A stretch of DNA of 64,000 nt from Rugosimonospora acidiphila (GCF_039543385.1 NZ_BAABJQ010000019.1:132106-196105), one strand, 5' to 3'. Positions 7,830-16,762 are shown, numbered from the stretch's first letter. A program made the numbers and translations. The notes: generated by a model from the letters alone, not told the origin.

Positions 7830-9026
7830 TCAGTTCGAGGCCGGGCCGGACCATTGGCTGATCCGGAACACCACGAACTCGGCCGGCCTGACCAGGGCCA
7901 CCCCGACCTCGGTGACGAGTTGTCCCAGGTCGCGGACCTCCTCCGGGTTGGTCGTCTCGTCGCACCGGACGTAGAAGGCCTGGGCGGCGGTGTCGCCGAG
8001 CAGCGCGCCGGACTCCCAGACGGTGGTCAGGAACGCACCGACGTTGCGCCGGACCTTCGACCACAGGTCGGGGCCGTTCGGTTCGAACACCGCCCACTGG
8101 GTGCCCTGGTCGATCGACTCGCGCAGGTAGAGGAACAGCCGGCGGGAGCTGATGTAGGTCCACTCCGGGTCCTCGGCGCCGCCCATCGTGCGGGCGCCCC
8201 AGATCGTGGTGTTGGTGCCGAACTGGCGGATCACGTTGACGCCGTCGGGGTTCAGCCCGGCCTGATCGGCCTTGCCCAACACGGTCTCCACGCCGAGCGC
8301 GCCCCGGATGATCTCGTTGGCGGGCGCCTTGAAAACGCCGCGCTGGGTGTCGACCCGGGCGTAGACGCCCGCGATGTGGCCGCTTGGCGGCTGGTAGACG
8401 ACCGCACCGTCGTCGTCGGTCAGGCCGACGTCGATCCACGGGTAGTAGATCGCACCGTACGAGCTGTCCCGGCACAGTTGGATGCCGCCCTTGGTGAGGG
8501 TGGTCGTCTGCTGCCCGTCGAGGATCGCGAACCGGTCCTGCGCGTACTGGCCCTCGCAGTGGTCCAGTACGGCGTCCTGAACGGCGGCGCTGACCGCACC
8601 CGGTACGGCGACGATCGCGATCTCGTCGATGGCCGCGAAGCCGGCCAGCGCGGCCTCGACGTCCTCGGCCGAGGAGATGTCGGCCACCGACGTCACCCAG
8701 CAGCGGCTGCCGCCGTTGTTGAAGAACCCGTAGACGGCGTTGCCGAGCATCGAGTTGCCGGCGCCCAGTTGCCCGAAGTTGCGGCCGAAGGCGTCCCAGC
8801 TGGTAACCAGCACGGCGGTGCCGTCGGCGGCCCTGGCGTAGAAGTCGGCCGGCTCCGGCGTCGTGCCGTCGGCCTTCACACCGGACCGACCGGGGATCAG
8901 CGGCATCGTCACGTCGTCCGCGACCGCGCCGACGAAACCGGCCGTGCTGGTGCCGACTCCGGCGATGGGCTGGATCGCCGAGGGCACCTCCTCGACGTAG
9001 ACGCCGGGGGTGAGGTATTGGGGCAT
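7830..9026 (-). CDS. Contractile sheath protein 1 (major sheath)
   Basis: The 398-residue protein starts with the classic sheath N-terminus YLTPGVYVEEVPS. It contains GNAVYGFFNNGGSRCWVTSV, a YPWIDV segment, and QFGTNTTIWGARTM with EWTYISSRRLFLYL. The C-terminus QAFYVRCDETTNPEEVRDLG inserts into neighbouring subunits in related tails. The ATG at 9026 has a strong GAGGAGG ribosome-binding site. It is probably the main contractile subunit. Two sheath genes in tandem argue for an eCIS, not a T6SS (which has TssB/TssC). Confidence 0.95.
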   Translation of the reverse strand: MPQYLTPGVYVEEVPSAIQPIAGVGTSTAGFVGAVADDVTMPLIPGRSGVKADGTTPEPADFYARAADGTAVLVTSWDAFGRNFGQLGAGNSMLGNAVYGFFNNGGSRCWVTSVADISSAEDVEAALAGFAAIDEIAIVAVPGAVSAAVQDAVLDHCEGQYAQDRFAILDGQQTTTLTKGGIQLCRDSSYGAIYYPWIDVGLTDDDGAVVYQPPSGHIAGVYARVDTQRGVFKAPANEIIRGALGVETVLGKADQAGLNPDGVNVIRQFGTNTTIWGARTMGGAEDPEWTYISSRRLFLYLRESIDQGTQWAVFEPNGPDLWSKVRRNVGAFLTTVWESGALLGDTAAQAFYVRCDETTNPEEVRDLGQLVTEVGVALVRPAEFVVFRISQWSGPASN

Positions 9027-9046
9027 CGCGGGTCCTCCTCGATGGA

Positions 9047-9625
9047 TCAGCCGGCCGGGGTGGAGTCCGGACTGAGGTTCAGGGTGCGGGTGGTCACCTG
9101 CGGACCGGCCGGGACCGGGTCGGCCACGTCGAAACTGAGGGTGATGGCGTAGTGCAGGGAGGCCTTGGGTCGCCCGCCCATCGCCTGCCAGAACTCGCCC
9201 AGGCTGTTCAGCTGGTTGTCGGCCGTGATCCGGGTCGGCATCGGCGGTTTCTGCCCGATGAGCTCGCCGCGCAGGTACTGCGCCGGGATCGTCCGGTGTC
9301 GGAGCAGCACCTTCAACAGCTCGCCGAGCATCCGGTGCTCGTCCTCCGCCGGGTTCGGCGCCGTCTCGGTGGGCCAAGCGGTGATCAGGTAGGAGCAGTT
9401 GACCCGGGCCGCCGGTGGCTGCCGCACCCCGTCGTCCACCTCCCAGACCCCGCTGCGCAGGCCGAGGTCCTCCCTGATGTCGTACAGGAAGAACGAGATG
9501 GCGGGCAGGGCCACGGACGCCGGCGGGAAGTCGCTGTCGGGCCCGACGAAACTGACCGCCACGCCGGGGATCCCGAGCTCGGACTCGACGAGCGCGGCCA
9601 GCGTGGCGTCCAGGTCCTGGAACAT
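9047..9625 (-). CDS. Cap protein (DUF4255, Pvc16/Afp16 N-terminal type)
   Basis: The 192-residue protein has the DUF4255 pattern: an N-terminal LDATLAALVESELG helix, PAISFFLYDIREDLGLRS, then VNCSYLITAWPTE, and a C-terminal KASLHYAITLSFD strand. Members (Afp16/Pvc16) end the tube and sheath at the distal tip and set particle length. Here the gene lies between the cargo-type genes and the sheath genes. Its ATG at 9625 is 37 bases past the end of the DUF4157 frame. Confidence 0.9.
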   Translation of the reverse strand: MFQDLDATLAALVESELGIPGVAVSFVGPDSDFPPASVALPAISFFLYDIREDLGLRSGVWEVDDGVRQPPAARVNCSYLITAWPTETAPNPAEDEHRMLGELLKVLLRHRTIPAQYLRGELIGQKPPMPTRITADNQLNSLGEFWQAMGGRPKASLHYAITLSFDVADPVPAGPQVTTRTLNLSPDSTPAG

Positions 9626-9661
9626 GCCTCAGGTCTATCGGGGCGGTGACTCGCGGGCGTC

Positions 9662-10990
9662 TCACGGTGCGTCTTCGACGCCGTCTTCCGTCGAGAGCGT
9701 CACAGCGACGCGGGCGTGATCGTCACCCTGATCAGTTCGTCGACGCCCGATCCGGCGAGTTGCGCGGGCAGGTTGCGGCCCGTGGAGACTCGGGGCATCG
9801 AGGCCCGCACCACGGTTCCGGCCAGGATCGCCTCTTCCTCTTCGCCGATCATCGGTGTAGACGTGGATGGCGAACGCCTCGGGCTTGGACAAGCCGGCCG
9901 CCTTGGCCTCCGGGGACGGCCGGAAGGGATATCTCGGGTCCGTCATGCCACCCGTGATGTGCGTGGACAGGGCCGGCAGGTGCCGGCCACCACGGGCGAG
10001 TGAGACCTCCGCCTGCGTGCGTTTCGGCGGTGTCAGGCGTGAATTGACCGATCCGCTCGTGGCCCCCGAGAGGAGCCGCTCGCGCCATTTCTTCTCCTTG
10101 ACCTGCAGCCGGTAGGAGTCGATGGCGTGCTGGTGCGACAACTGACGGGTGGCCTCGTCTTTGATCGCCTGTACCAGCTCCGCGCGTTCACGATGGTCGC
10201 CGCCGACACCCCGGCTGTCCGACGCGTGCGCCGCAAGCCACGTCGTGGCGGCTTCGCTCAGCGTGGTCAACGCCTCGTCCATCCACTTGTGGTCGCCCAC
10301 CAGAGTGAAGAGGGTCGCGTTCTTGACGCTGAACAGCGCCATGCGGAGGCCCTGCGCGCTGGTCCGGCCCCAGCTGTCGATGGTGGCCAGCAGTTCCGAG
10401 CCGGGGTCGTTGAGCGAAGGGATCAGCCCCCGGTCGCGCAGCCGCTTGATCACACCGTTGATCGCCGGAATCATGTGCTGGACCGTCGGGGTGCCGGCAT
10501 CGCCGGATTGCTGGGCCACATGCGTCAGCTCGTGGGCGATCAACGCGCGGCCCGCACCGGTCGAAGGGGCGTACTGCCCGGCGCGGAAGTAGATGTCCCG
10601 GCCCCGGGTGAGCGCGAGCGAGCCGGCGCCGCGGTTGAGGCCGTCGGCGTGGAAGTCGGTGTGCAGGTGGACGCCGGACAGGTCGGCACCGGTGGCGCGT
10701 TCCATCCGGCCGCGCAGGTCGTCCAGGCTGGTGGCGGTGCCGGCGACGCGCTCCGCCATGCGATCGGCTTCGCATTCCCAGCGGTCGCCCGGCCGACCGG
10801 TGGCGGTCTTGGCCTGGACCACCTCGCCGAGCAGGGCCTGCACGGCCCGGTTGCCGTGGGACTGCTGCAGCCGACCGAACCCCGCGCCCGGGCGCCGTCC
10901 CCGGCCGGGCCCCGGCTCGGAGGCGACCGTGGGCGTCGCCGGTGCGGTGATGATCGTCGGCCGGAACGGCTGGTGCAGGCGAGCGATCAT
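9662..10990 (-). CDS. eCIS-core (DUF4157) protein with frameshifted, decayed C-terminal effector domain
   Basis: The N-terminal 175 residues are an eCIS-core/DUF4157 domain, with a zinc-protease-like HELTH at about 153-157. These domains mark proteins loaded into contractile injection systems. A Lys/Glu-rich helical middle follows. Residues 366-380 (LSKPEAFAIHVYTDD) match the region just before the transferase core of the neighbouring paralogue. After that the frame turns Arg/Gly-rich. The +1 frame starting near 9852 instead gives IGEEEEAILAGTVVRAS and a natural end at 9700-9702. So the middle of an ADP-ribosyltransferase-like domain appears deleted with a frameshift at about 9850-9853. The start at 10990 (MIARLHQPF) was preferred over the GTG/Arg-rich extension. 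Confidence 0.75.
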   Translation of the reverse strand: MIARLHQPFRPTIITAPATPTVASEPGPGRGRRPGAGFGRLQQSHGNRAVQALLGEVVQAKTATGRPGDRWECEADRMAERVAGTATSLDDLRGRMERATGADLSGVHLHTDFHADGLNRGAGSLALTRGRDIYFRAGQYAPSTGAGRALIAHELTHVAQQSGDAGTPTVQHMIPAINGVIKRLRDRGLIPSLNDPGSELLATIDSWGRTSAQGLRMALFSVKNATLFTLVGDHKWMDEALTTLSEAATTWLAAHASDSRGVGGDHRERAELVQAIKDEATRQLSHQHAIDSYRLQVKEKKWRERLLSGATSGSVNSRLTPPKRTQAEVSLARGGRHLPALSTHITGGMTDPRYPFRPSPEAKAAGLSKPEAFAIHVYTDDRRRGRGDPGRNRGAGLDAPSLHGPQPARATRRIGRRRTDQGDDHARVAVTLSTEDGVEDAP

Positions 10991-11045
10991 ACCGAGCAGG
11001 TGTACCCGGTGGCCGTCTTCCGGGCGTCTGCCCGGCCGTCTCGGA

Positions 11046-12572
11046 TCAGGGCGCGGCCGGCACGCCCCGGACGACGAGGCGGTACAGGTACCGCACACCG
11101 AGCTGGTGCAGGGCGCCGTACCGCGGGTGGTCCGGGGCGAGGGGCTCTTCGTGGTAGTCCTCGGTCACCAGCCTCGTCCCAGGCAGGATGACCTGCTCCT
11201 GCTCGTGGTCGTTATACGAGAACATGCTGATGTCGTACGAGGGCACGTCGATGAAATGGATCTCGATGGCCGTGTTCTTGCCGGGGTCGACGTTGGAGGG
11301 ACCCGGCACGGACTTCATGAAATGGTTGGCCGTTCCCTGGCTCCGGCTCGCGCTCGAGACTCCCTTCGTATCCGTCGGGCCCACGGGGAAGTCCCGGTTG
11401 AGCAGGGTGCGCATCGCGTCGCGGGTGCCCCGCATGCCGCGCCAGAGCTCGATGCGCGACTCGGGCAGTTTCTGGAAGGCCGTCATCATGACGCCGGCGT
11501 GAACCCGGCCCTCCTGGTTCAGGGTCGCGTTCGTGGCGTGGGCGGCCCGGTCGTCGCGCAGGCCGGCCCGCTGGCTCGCCAGCCAGTTCGCGTCGTCGGC
11601 GATGGACGGATTGATGTACCTGAAGTTGTTGGTCGTGTAGATCTGGATCGCTGCCGTCTCGGCGCGGGTCAGGCCGTGCTCGGTGTCCTTCTCCGCGCGT
11701 TGGGCGGCCTGCAGGCCCGCGTCGGTCAGGGCCTGTAGGCCCCGCGAGCGGCCGGCCCGCCGGGCCTCCTGCAGATAGACGCCCTGGGCCTTGGACTGCC
11801 CGACGGCGGTCTTGGCGCCGAAGTCGAGCGTGTCGACCAGTTGGGAGCGGGCGGTCAGCTCCGGGCTGCCGGCCAGCCGCGTGGCATAGGCGGCCTTCCA
11901 GTCGCGGGCCACCTGCTTCAGCGCCCGCAGGTCGTGGACGAGCTGCACCTGGCGGCCGGCCCGAACCGCGCCGCGGACCGTCCGCGCCGCCTCCGCCAGC
12001 TTCCGGTCGATCCCGGACTCCGTCCACCGGTCCAACTCGTCGATCACCTGCGTCGAATCGTTCAGCGCCCGGACCAGGCCGCGGCGCTCGATCAGCCCGA
12101 GGACCTCGGGGTCCGGCGCCGTGAACGCCGTGCCGGCCGGGGCGGCGCCAGGGCCGAACGCGCGGCGGACGGCGTCCAGGCCGCGCATGTGCTGGACCGC
12201 GGGGGCGCCGCCCGCGGCCTGCTGGGCGACGTGGGTCATCTCGTGCGCGATCAGGTGGCGGCCGGCGGCGGTGTCGGGTGCGTACTGGCCGGACCGGAAG
12301 TACACGTCCGCTCCGCTGGTGAACGCCAGCGACCGCTGCGACCGGTTGAGCGTGTCGGCGCGCGGGTCGATGTGCAGCCGGACGGCGGACAGGTCGGCGC
12401 CGGTGGCCCGCTCCATCCGGGTGCGCAGGTCCCGCAGGTTCCCGGCCCGGGAGGCGATGTCGTCGGCCACCCGCTCGGCCTCCCGCTCCCACCGGTCACC
12501 CGGAGTCGAGACCACCGGTCCGCGCTCCCGCTGCCCGGTCCGGCGCTCGGGGTACTTGCTGGTGAAGGTCAT
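11046..12572 (-). CDS. eCIS-core (DUF4157) toxin with ADP-ribosyltransferase-like domain
   Basis: The 508-residue protein begins with a DUF4157/eCIS-core domain (about 22-130) carrying HEMTH at 110-114. A helical linker runs from about 150 to 300. The C-terminus has the R-S-E layout of mono-ADP-ribosyltransferases: AAIQIYTTNNFRYIN (308-321), Arg378 in ELWRGMR, an SS-A-S strand at 405-411 (GVSSASRS), and Glu457-Gln-Glu459 followed by VILPGTRLV. This fold moves ADP-ribose from NAD to a target; the target here is unknown. It is probably the effector loaded by this particle. The start at 12572 lies in an ATGA overlap with the ATPase stop and has a GGGAGGA ribosome site. Confidence 0.8.
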   Translation of the reverse strand: MTFTSKYPERRTGQRERGPVVSTPGDRWEREAERVADDIASRAGNLRDLRTRMERATGADLSAVRLHIDPRADTLNRSQRSLAFTSGADVYFRSGQYAPDTAAGRHLIAHEMTHVAQQAAGGAPAVQHMRGLDAVRRAFGPGAAPAGTAFTAPDPEVLGLIERRGLVRALNDSTQVIDELDRWTESGIDRKLAEAARTVRGAVRAGRQVQLVHDLRALKQVARDWKAAYATRLAGSPELTARSQLVDTLDFGAKTAVGQSKAQGVYLQEARRAGRSRGLQALTDAGLQAAQRAEKDTEHGLTRAETAAIQIYTTNNFRYINPSIADDANWLASQRAGLRDDRAAHATNATLNQEGRVHAGVMMTAFQKLPESRIELWRGMRGTRDAMRTLLNRDFPVGPTDTKGVSSASRSQGTANHFMKSVPGPSNVDPGKNTAIEIHFIDVPSYDISMFSYNDHEQEQVILPGTRLVTEDYHEEPLAPDHPRYGALHQLGVRYLYRLVVRGVPAAP

Positions 12573-14482
12573 GACTGTCCTCCCGGCCACGGTCCGTCCT
12601 TGGGGCTAGCGGTGATCTTGCCGAGCTGCTGGTACTCCCGGCGGGTGGCCTGCTCGAGATGCCGCATGGTGATGACGCCGCCGTCCGCGGCGGCCAGGTA
12701 CGCCGCGCCGACGGCGATGTTGCGCAGATGGCCACCGGCCAGATCGATGCGGGTGGCCAGCAGATCAAGGTCGAGGTCGGCAGCCACGGGGGCGGCGGCC
12801 GGCCAGAGCTGCCGCCAGATGCGCAGCCGTTCCTCGACCCGGGGCACCGGGAACTCGATCACGGCGTGTAAGCGGCGCACGAACGCCTCGTCCATGTTCT
12901 TGCGCAGGTTGGTGGCCAGCACGACGACGCCCTCCTGCTGCTCCAGCTTCTGCAGCAGGTAGCTGGTCTGCAGGTTGGCGTGGCGGTCGTGCGCGTCCTT
13001 GACGGCGGTGCGCTTGCCGAACATGGCGTCGGCCTCGTCGAAGAACAGCACGCACTCACCGTCGTGTGCGGCGGCGAACACGCCGTCCAGGTTCTTTTCG
13101 GTCTCCCCGATGTACTTGCTGACCATCGCGGCGAGGTCGACGACGAACAGGTCGCGGCCGAGCTCGCCCGCGATGACCTGCGCGGCCATCGTCTTGCCGG
13201 TGCCGGAGGGTCCGGCGAACAGAACGTTGAGCCCGGGGCCGGACGCGACCGAGGCGCCGAAGCCCCACTCGTTCAGCACCTTGCCTCGGAAGCGGGCGAC
13301 GTCGGCCAGCTCGCGCAGCCGCCGCGCCTTGTCCTGCGGCAGCACCAGGTCGGACCAGCCGTGCCGGCGCGGTACCAGCCGGGCCAGCCGGCGCAGCCGC
13401 CGGCGCGAGCTGTCCCGGGCACGGAGCGGGTTGAGTGGCAGCTCGACCCGGACGCCCCACGGCAGCACCGAGGACAGCACCTCGTCCGGACCGGCCACGA
13501 TCACCGGACCGGGCAGGCCGGCTGCCCAGCCGGCCAGCTGATCGAGAACCGCCGGCGACCCGGCCAGCTCCTCCAGGCCGTCCAGCAGCGCCACCGATCC
13601 GGTGAGCCGGACCTCCCGGCCAGTCTCGGCCAGCAGCAGCCGCACTTCGGGGTCGGACAGCCCGGCGAGCCGGTCGGCGCGCAGGTGCAGCAGCGGCCGC
13701 CCGAGCCGCCCGGCGAACACGGCGGCCACCGGCCTGGCGTGCGCCGCGTCGGAGAGCGGGCAGAGCAGCACCGTACCGGCGGCCGCGGCCTCGACGAGCC
13801 GCGAGACGCCGTGCGGGTCCGGTTCGGCCCCGGGCCGGACCACCCGCACGATGCCCCGCCACTCCTCGGGAGTCTCGGGCTCGGTGCCCTGGCCGAGCAG
13901 GAACCGGGCGATCCGCGGTTCTAGCCGCACCAGGCGGTCGAGGAGGGAGACCGCCGCGCCGGCCGGCGGATCGCTCAACCGGACCAGCCGGTGGGCGACG
14001 AGCGGCGCGGACGGCGCGAAGCGCGCGCGGGCCGCGAGCTTGGTCGCCAGGTCGAGACAGGTCAGGTTCAGGATCAGGTCGACCGACGGCGACCGGCGGG
14101 TGATGTCGTCCTGCAGGTAACCGTAGAGCCGCTCGTAGCGCCGGTCGACCTCCGGAGCCAGGCAGATTAGCAGCGCGTCCAGGTCCGTGTCGTCCAGGTC
14201 GAACGCGTCGGCCATCAGGCGCAACGGCGGCCACCCGTCCTCCCGATCCGGCTCCGGGCGCCCGCCCGGATCCCCATCTGGGTTCGAGCCCTCATCCACG
14301 CGCGGGCCCGAGCCCGGGTCCGGGCCGGATGTGGCGCGCAGGAGCGTGTCCGCCTCCGTGTCGGAGACGTAGTAGGCGGACAGGTCGTCGCCACGACCGC
14401 GGAACCGGGCAATCGCCACTTCGAGAGCGGCGTCGAGCCGGGCGAGCTCGCACAGCAGCGGCTCGACCGGGGGCGCGGACAT
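12569..14482 (-). CDS. AAA+ ATPase of eCIS (Afp15/Pvc15 type)
   Basis: The 637-residue protein has a variable N-terminal region (residues 1-390) with winged-helix-like segments. A C-terminal AAA+ module follows: Walker A GPSGTGKT near residue 422, Walker B VLFFDEADAMFGKR near 480, a sensor-1 LATNLRKNMDEAF, and an Arg-rich VRRLHAVIEFP. Afp15-type ATPases are conserved in eCIS clusters and are thought to act in assembly or cargo loading, not sheath recycling. Its ATG shares one base with the stop of the SARP gene. It overlaps the ART effector gene by 4 bases, a tight link between the ATPase and the effector. Confidence 0.93.
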   Translation of the reverse strand: MSAPPVEPLLCELARLDAALEVAIARFRGRGDDLSAYYVSDTEADTLLRATSGPDPGSGPRVDEGSNPDGDPGGRPEPDREDGWPPLRLMADAFDLDDTDLDALLICLAPEVDRRYERLYGYLQDDITRRSPSVDLILNLTCLDLATKLAARARFAPSAPLVAHRLVRLSDPPAGAAVSLLDRLVRLEPRIARFLLGQGTEPETPEEWRGIVRVVRPGAEPDPHGVSRLVEAAAAGTVLLCPLSDAAHARPVAAVFAGRLGRPLLHLRADRLAGLSDPEVRLLLAETGREVRLTGSVALLDGLEELAGSPAVLDQLAGWAAGLPGPVIVAGPDEVLSSVLPWGVRVELPLNPLRARDSSRRRLRRLARLVPRRHGWSDLVLPQDKARRLRELADVARFRGKVLNEWGFGASVASGPGLNVLFAGPSGTGKTMAAQVIAGELGRDLFVVDLAAMVSKYIGETEKNLDGVFAAAHDGECVLFFDEADAMFGKRTAVKDAHDRHANLQTSYLLQKLEQQEGVVVLATNLRKNMDEAFVRRLHAVIEFPVPRVEERLRIWRQLWPAAAPVAADLDLDLLATRIDLAGGHLRNIAVGAAYLAAADGGVITMRHLEQATRREYQQLGKITASPKDGPWPGGQS

Positions 14483-15387
14483 CAGCCGACGTTGCGCGGG
14501 TCGAGGTCGAACAGGGCCATCAGCCGCTGAAGGCTGGCCTGGATCTCGTCGAGCCGGGCGTGCAGGGCGGGAACGGCCTCGGGCTCCCGGCGGACCAGCG
14601 GCATCGCGACCGTGCGCGTCGGCGGCGCTTCGTCCCGCAGGATCTGCTCGTACAGCTCGCGGGTCTGGGCCGACGGTCGGACACCGAACTCCCGGCTGAG
14701 GACATCGGCGCAGAGATGGAATTGGCGCACCGCCTCGCCCCGGTTGCCGACCTCGTGGTGCAGGCCCATCAGCTGCCGATGAGTCGATTCACGTGCCGGG
14801 TCGTACCGCAGGGCCGTCTCGCCGTAGCCGACGCCCTTGAGGTAGAGCTGGCGCACCCGGCACCACGCAACCAGCTGCTCGAGCATCATCAAATAGGCCT
14901 GCTCGAACCGTGTCCGCTCGGGCAGGCACCATTCCTGGGGCCAACCGGCGAGCAGGTCACCACGGTAAAGGCCGACGGCATTCTCCAACGCCCGGCCATC
15001 GGAGTCGCTCAGTCTTTCCCCGACATTCGTCAACAATCCTGAATATGCCTGGTCGAATTCGCGGACATCGGTCCAGGCGACGGCGTGGGAATTAATCTGC
15101 AACCAGCCCGGACTTGAGTTGTCCACCAACTCTTTGCCCATACTGTCGGAGGCCGGGTTGAGCACGGCATTGAGTTTCCAAAGAGCTTGCCGCAGATATC
15201 GCTTGGACAATGTGCCGGTCTCGTCGGGCCAGAGGAAATCGGACAGCAGCTCGCGGCTGTATCTCCGCCTATGGTGGACGAGCAGGAAGCAGAAGAGCTC
15301 CAGCGATTTCGCTGGGATGCGCTTGGTCTCGCGACCTGATCGATGCACCGAAGGTATTCCGAAAAGCCTGACGCTCAGTCCGTTCAC
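14482..15387 (-). CDS. SARP-type regulator with OmpR-like and BTAD domains
   Basis: The protein is about 301 residues. A winged-helix DNA-binding domain (about 1-95) with LSVRLFGIPSVHRSG and KSLELFCFLLVHHRR.YSRE precedes a bacterial transcriptional activation domain (about 95-245). The latter carries DLLAGWPQEWCLPERTRFE and HRQLMGLHHEVGNRGEAVRQF. The C-terminus is a short helix ending in EIQASLQRLMALFDLD. SARP proteins activate adjacent operons. As the first gene of the eCIS operon and coupled to the ATPase, it probably controls the whole cluster, including itself. The GTG start at 15387 follows GTGAGGACA; an upstream in-frame extension to 15549 is poor in coding character. Confidence 0.88.
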   Translation of the reverse strand: MNGLSVRLFGIPSVHRSGRETKRIPAKSLELFCFLLVHHRRRYSRELLSDFLWPDETGTLSKRYLRQALWKLNAVLNPASDSMGKELVDNSSPGWLQINSHAVAWTDVREFDQAYSGLLTNVGERLSDSDGRALENAVGLYRGDLLAGWPQEWCLPERTRFEQAYLMMLEQLVAWCRVRQLYLKGVGYGETALRYDPARESTHRQLMGLHHEVGNRGEAVRQFHLCADVLSREFGVRPSAQTRELYEQILRDEAPPTRTVAMPLVRREPEAVPALHARLDEIQASLQRLMALFDLDPRNVG

Positions 15388-16064
15388 ACCGTTGTCCTCA
15401 CGACGCGACGAACGATCAGGACGACTCCCAAGGAAATCGAACTGACCCGTGACATTACGAAGCCTACGGCGGGAAACGCCGGTCGACAAGGCATCGATCG
15501 GTGCTTTCTGAAACGTCAGTCGGGCAGCCGCCACGGCCCGACAGGACAAGCCGGAGATTAGCTCTTCGCGCGCTGTTTGCCGGAAGATACACCTGTCACT
15601 GGCCCGAACAGGTCATCAGGGATGCCCGGCGAAATGACGCGGCGCCGTGCGCCCCTCCGGGGGCTGCCCGGTTGGTCCGAACCCGCGCTACGACCGCCCG
15701 GCGGCAAGGTTCACCGTCGCGCCGTCGTGGCGGGAGACGGCGCCCACCATCCGCGAAACTCCGAACGGCGACTGGGTCGATGTGCAGAACGTGCATTTCG
15801 CCGGAATCCTGTGCTGGCAGGGCCCCCGGCCCGTACCGGCGGGGTACTGGCCGGAAGAACTGGTACGTCATCTTTCGGCCGTGCCGGGTCGACAGGCCAC
15901 CGCATCATCTCGCGGCTGCTGCGTCAGCGGATCGAGCACGACGACCCCGCCATTGATGCCACCGCCGCCGCGGCCACCAAGTGGCGGAACGCGCCGTCAT
16001 CACCGGCCGCTGACCCATCGACGACGAACCGGTCCGGGGCGACCCACCCGCATCGAGCGCCTAT
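15388..16064. other. Leader of the eCIS operon and weak ORF
   Basis: This stretch should hold the promoter of the SARP-led operon, but I see no clear -10/-35. A plus-strand frame (15647-16066) has a protein-like middle (PNGDWVDVQNVHFAGILCWQ) but a Pro/Thr-rich end and no ribosome-binding site. It may be a remnant. No RNA gene is seen. Confidence 0.35.
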
Positions 16065-16097
16065 GACCGCCGGACGACCCCTCCGGAGGCGGCGGTC
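16065..16097 (-). terminator. Hairpin behind the small minus-strand ORF
   Basis: GACCGCC (16065-16071) pairs with GGCGGTC (16091-16097) around a GC-rich loop. It lies just past the stop of the 16101-16337 gene. There is no T-tract, as is common in GC-rich actinobacteria. Confidence 0.4.
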
Positions 16098-16100
16098 GTT

Positions 16101-16337
16101 TCAGCACCTGCCCCGATCGGTGACCCTGGTGGGGTGGTCGTGGGCTCGCTGGGGAACGTCCGGCGGTGCCCGGTGACTGATCGGATCGAGGACAGTCGTC
16201 GTGGCGGGCTCCCCGACCGCGTCGCCGGTCTCCGGGGAATCGTCGTCGAGCAGCGCGGCGCCGGTCTTCGCCCGATGCCGGGACGGCGGCCTCGGCGGCT
16301 GTCGTCGGAGAAGGGAAACCCAGGTGCGCTCGGTCAT
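16101..16337 (-). CDS. Small hypothetical protein (78 aa)
   Basis: The 78-residue frame starts MTERTWVSLLRRQ. It has a basic N-terminus, an acidic centre (LLDDDSPETGDA) and a Pro/His-rich end. No family is recognised. An AGGGAG ribosome-binding site sits 6 bases before the ATG. A hairpin follows the stop. Those two signals favour a real short gene, but coding statistics cannot be checked here. Confidence 0.4.
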   Translation of the reverse strand: MTERTWVSLLRRQPPRPPSRHRAKTGAALLDDDSPETGDAVGEPATTTVLDPISHRAPPDVPQRAHDHPTRVTDRGRC

Positions 16338-16543
16338 GACGACTCCCTGTCTGTGAACGACGCGGTTACGGCGCCACCGGGGACTCGAGCGACCCCCGAA
16401 GTGTACCCGTACATCGCGACAAAAAGTGCTCCGCGATTCCGCGTCACCTCACGGCCGGCCGGTCGTTCGCGTATCAGCGCGGCAAACTGCCCGGGACCCT
16501 GGCGGTGCGCCTGGATGCCAGGTGAGCCCAGAGGGAGAACGAG

Positions 16544-16762
16544 ATGCGTTCGACCGGTCAGATCCTGCGATACCTCACCGGACGAGTAGGCACGGGCGAC
16601 CACGCCGCGTTCCGGTGCCTCTACGCGATGCTCGCGCCCACGATCCTGACCAGAGTCCGCCAGGACCTGTGCGACGCGGTGCAGTCGATGCACGTCGTTC
16701 GTGCCACGTTCTCCGAGGTCCGGTGGATGTGTGCGTTCGACCACCGGTGCGGTGACGGATGA
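16544..16762 (+). pseudogene. Truncated ECF-type RNA polymerase sigma factor (N-terminal piece)
   Basis: This 72-residue frame is preceded by a good GAGGGAGAACGAG ribosome site. Its DHAAFRCLYAMLAPTILTRV and HVVRATFSEVRWMCAFDHR segments resemble the sigma region 2 N-terminus of actinobacterial sigma-70-like ECF factors. A full protein is about 170-200 residues. Here the frame stops after CAFDHRCGDG, where sequence from an opposing GAF gene begins. Region 4 is absent, so it cannot work as a sigma factor. Confidence 0.65.

Noticed and set aside
6673..9026. T6SS sheath genes (TssB/TssC)
   Set aside because: The sheath proteins are of the phage/Afp single-chain type. With DUF4157, the DUF4255 cap and an Afp15-type ATPase, this is an eCIS; no TssJLM membrane complex is seen.
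15647..16066. 139-codon plus frame upstream of the eCIS operon
   Set aside because: Only the middle looks protein-like. There is no ribosome site, and the end is Pro/Thr low-complexity. It is mentioned in the leader entry only.
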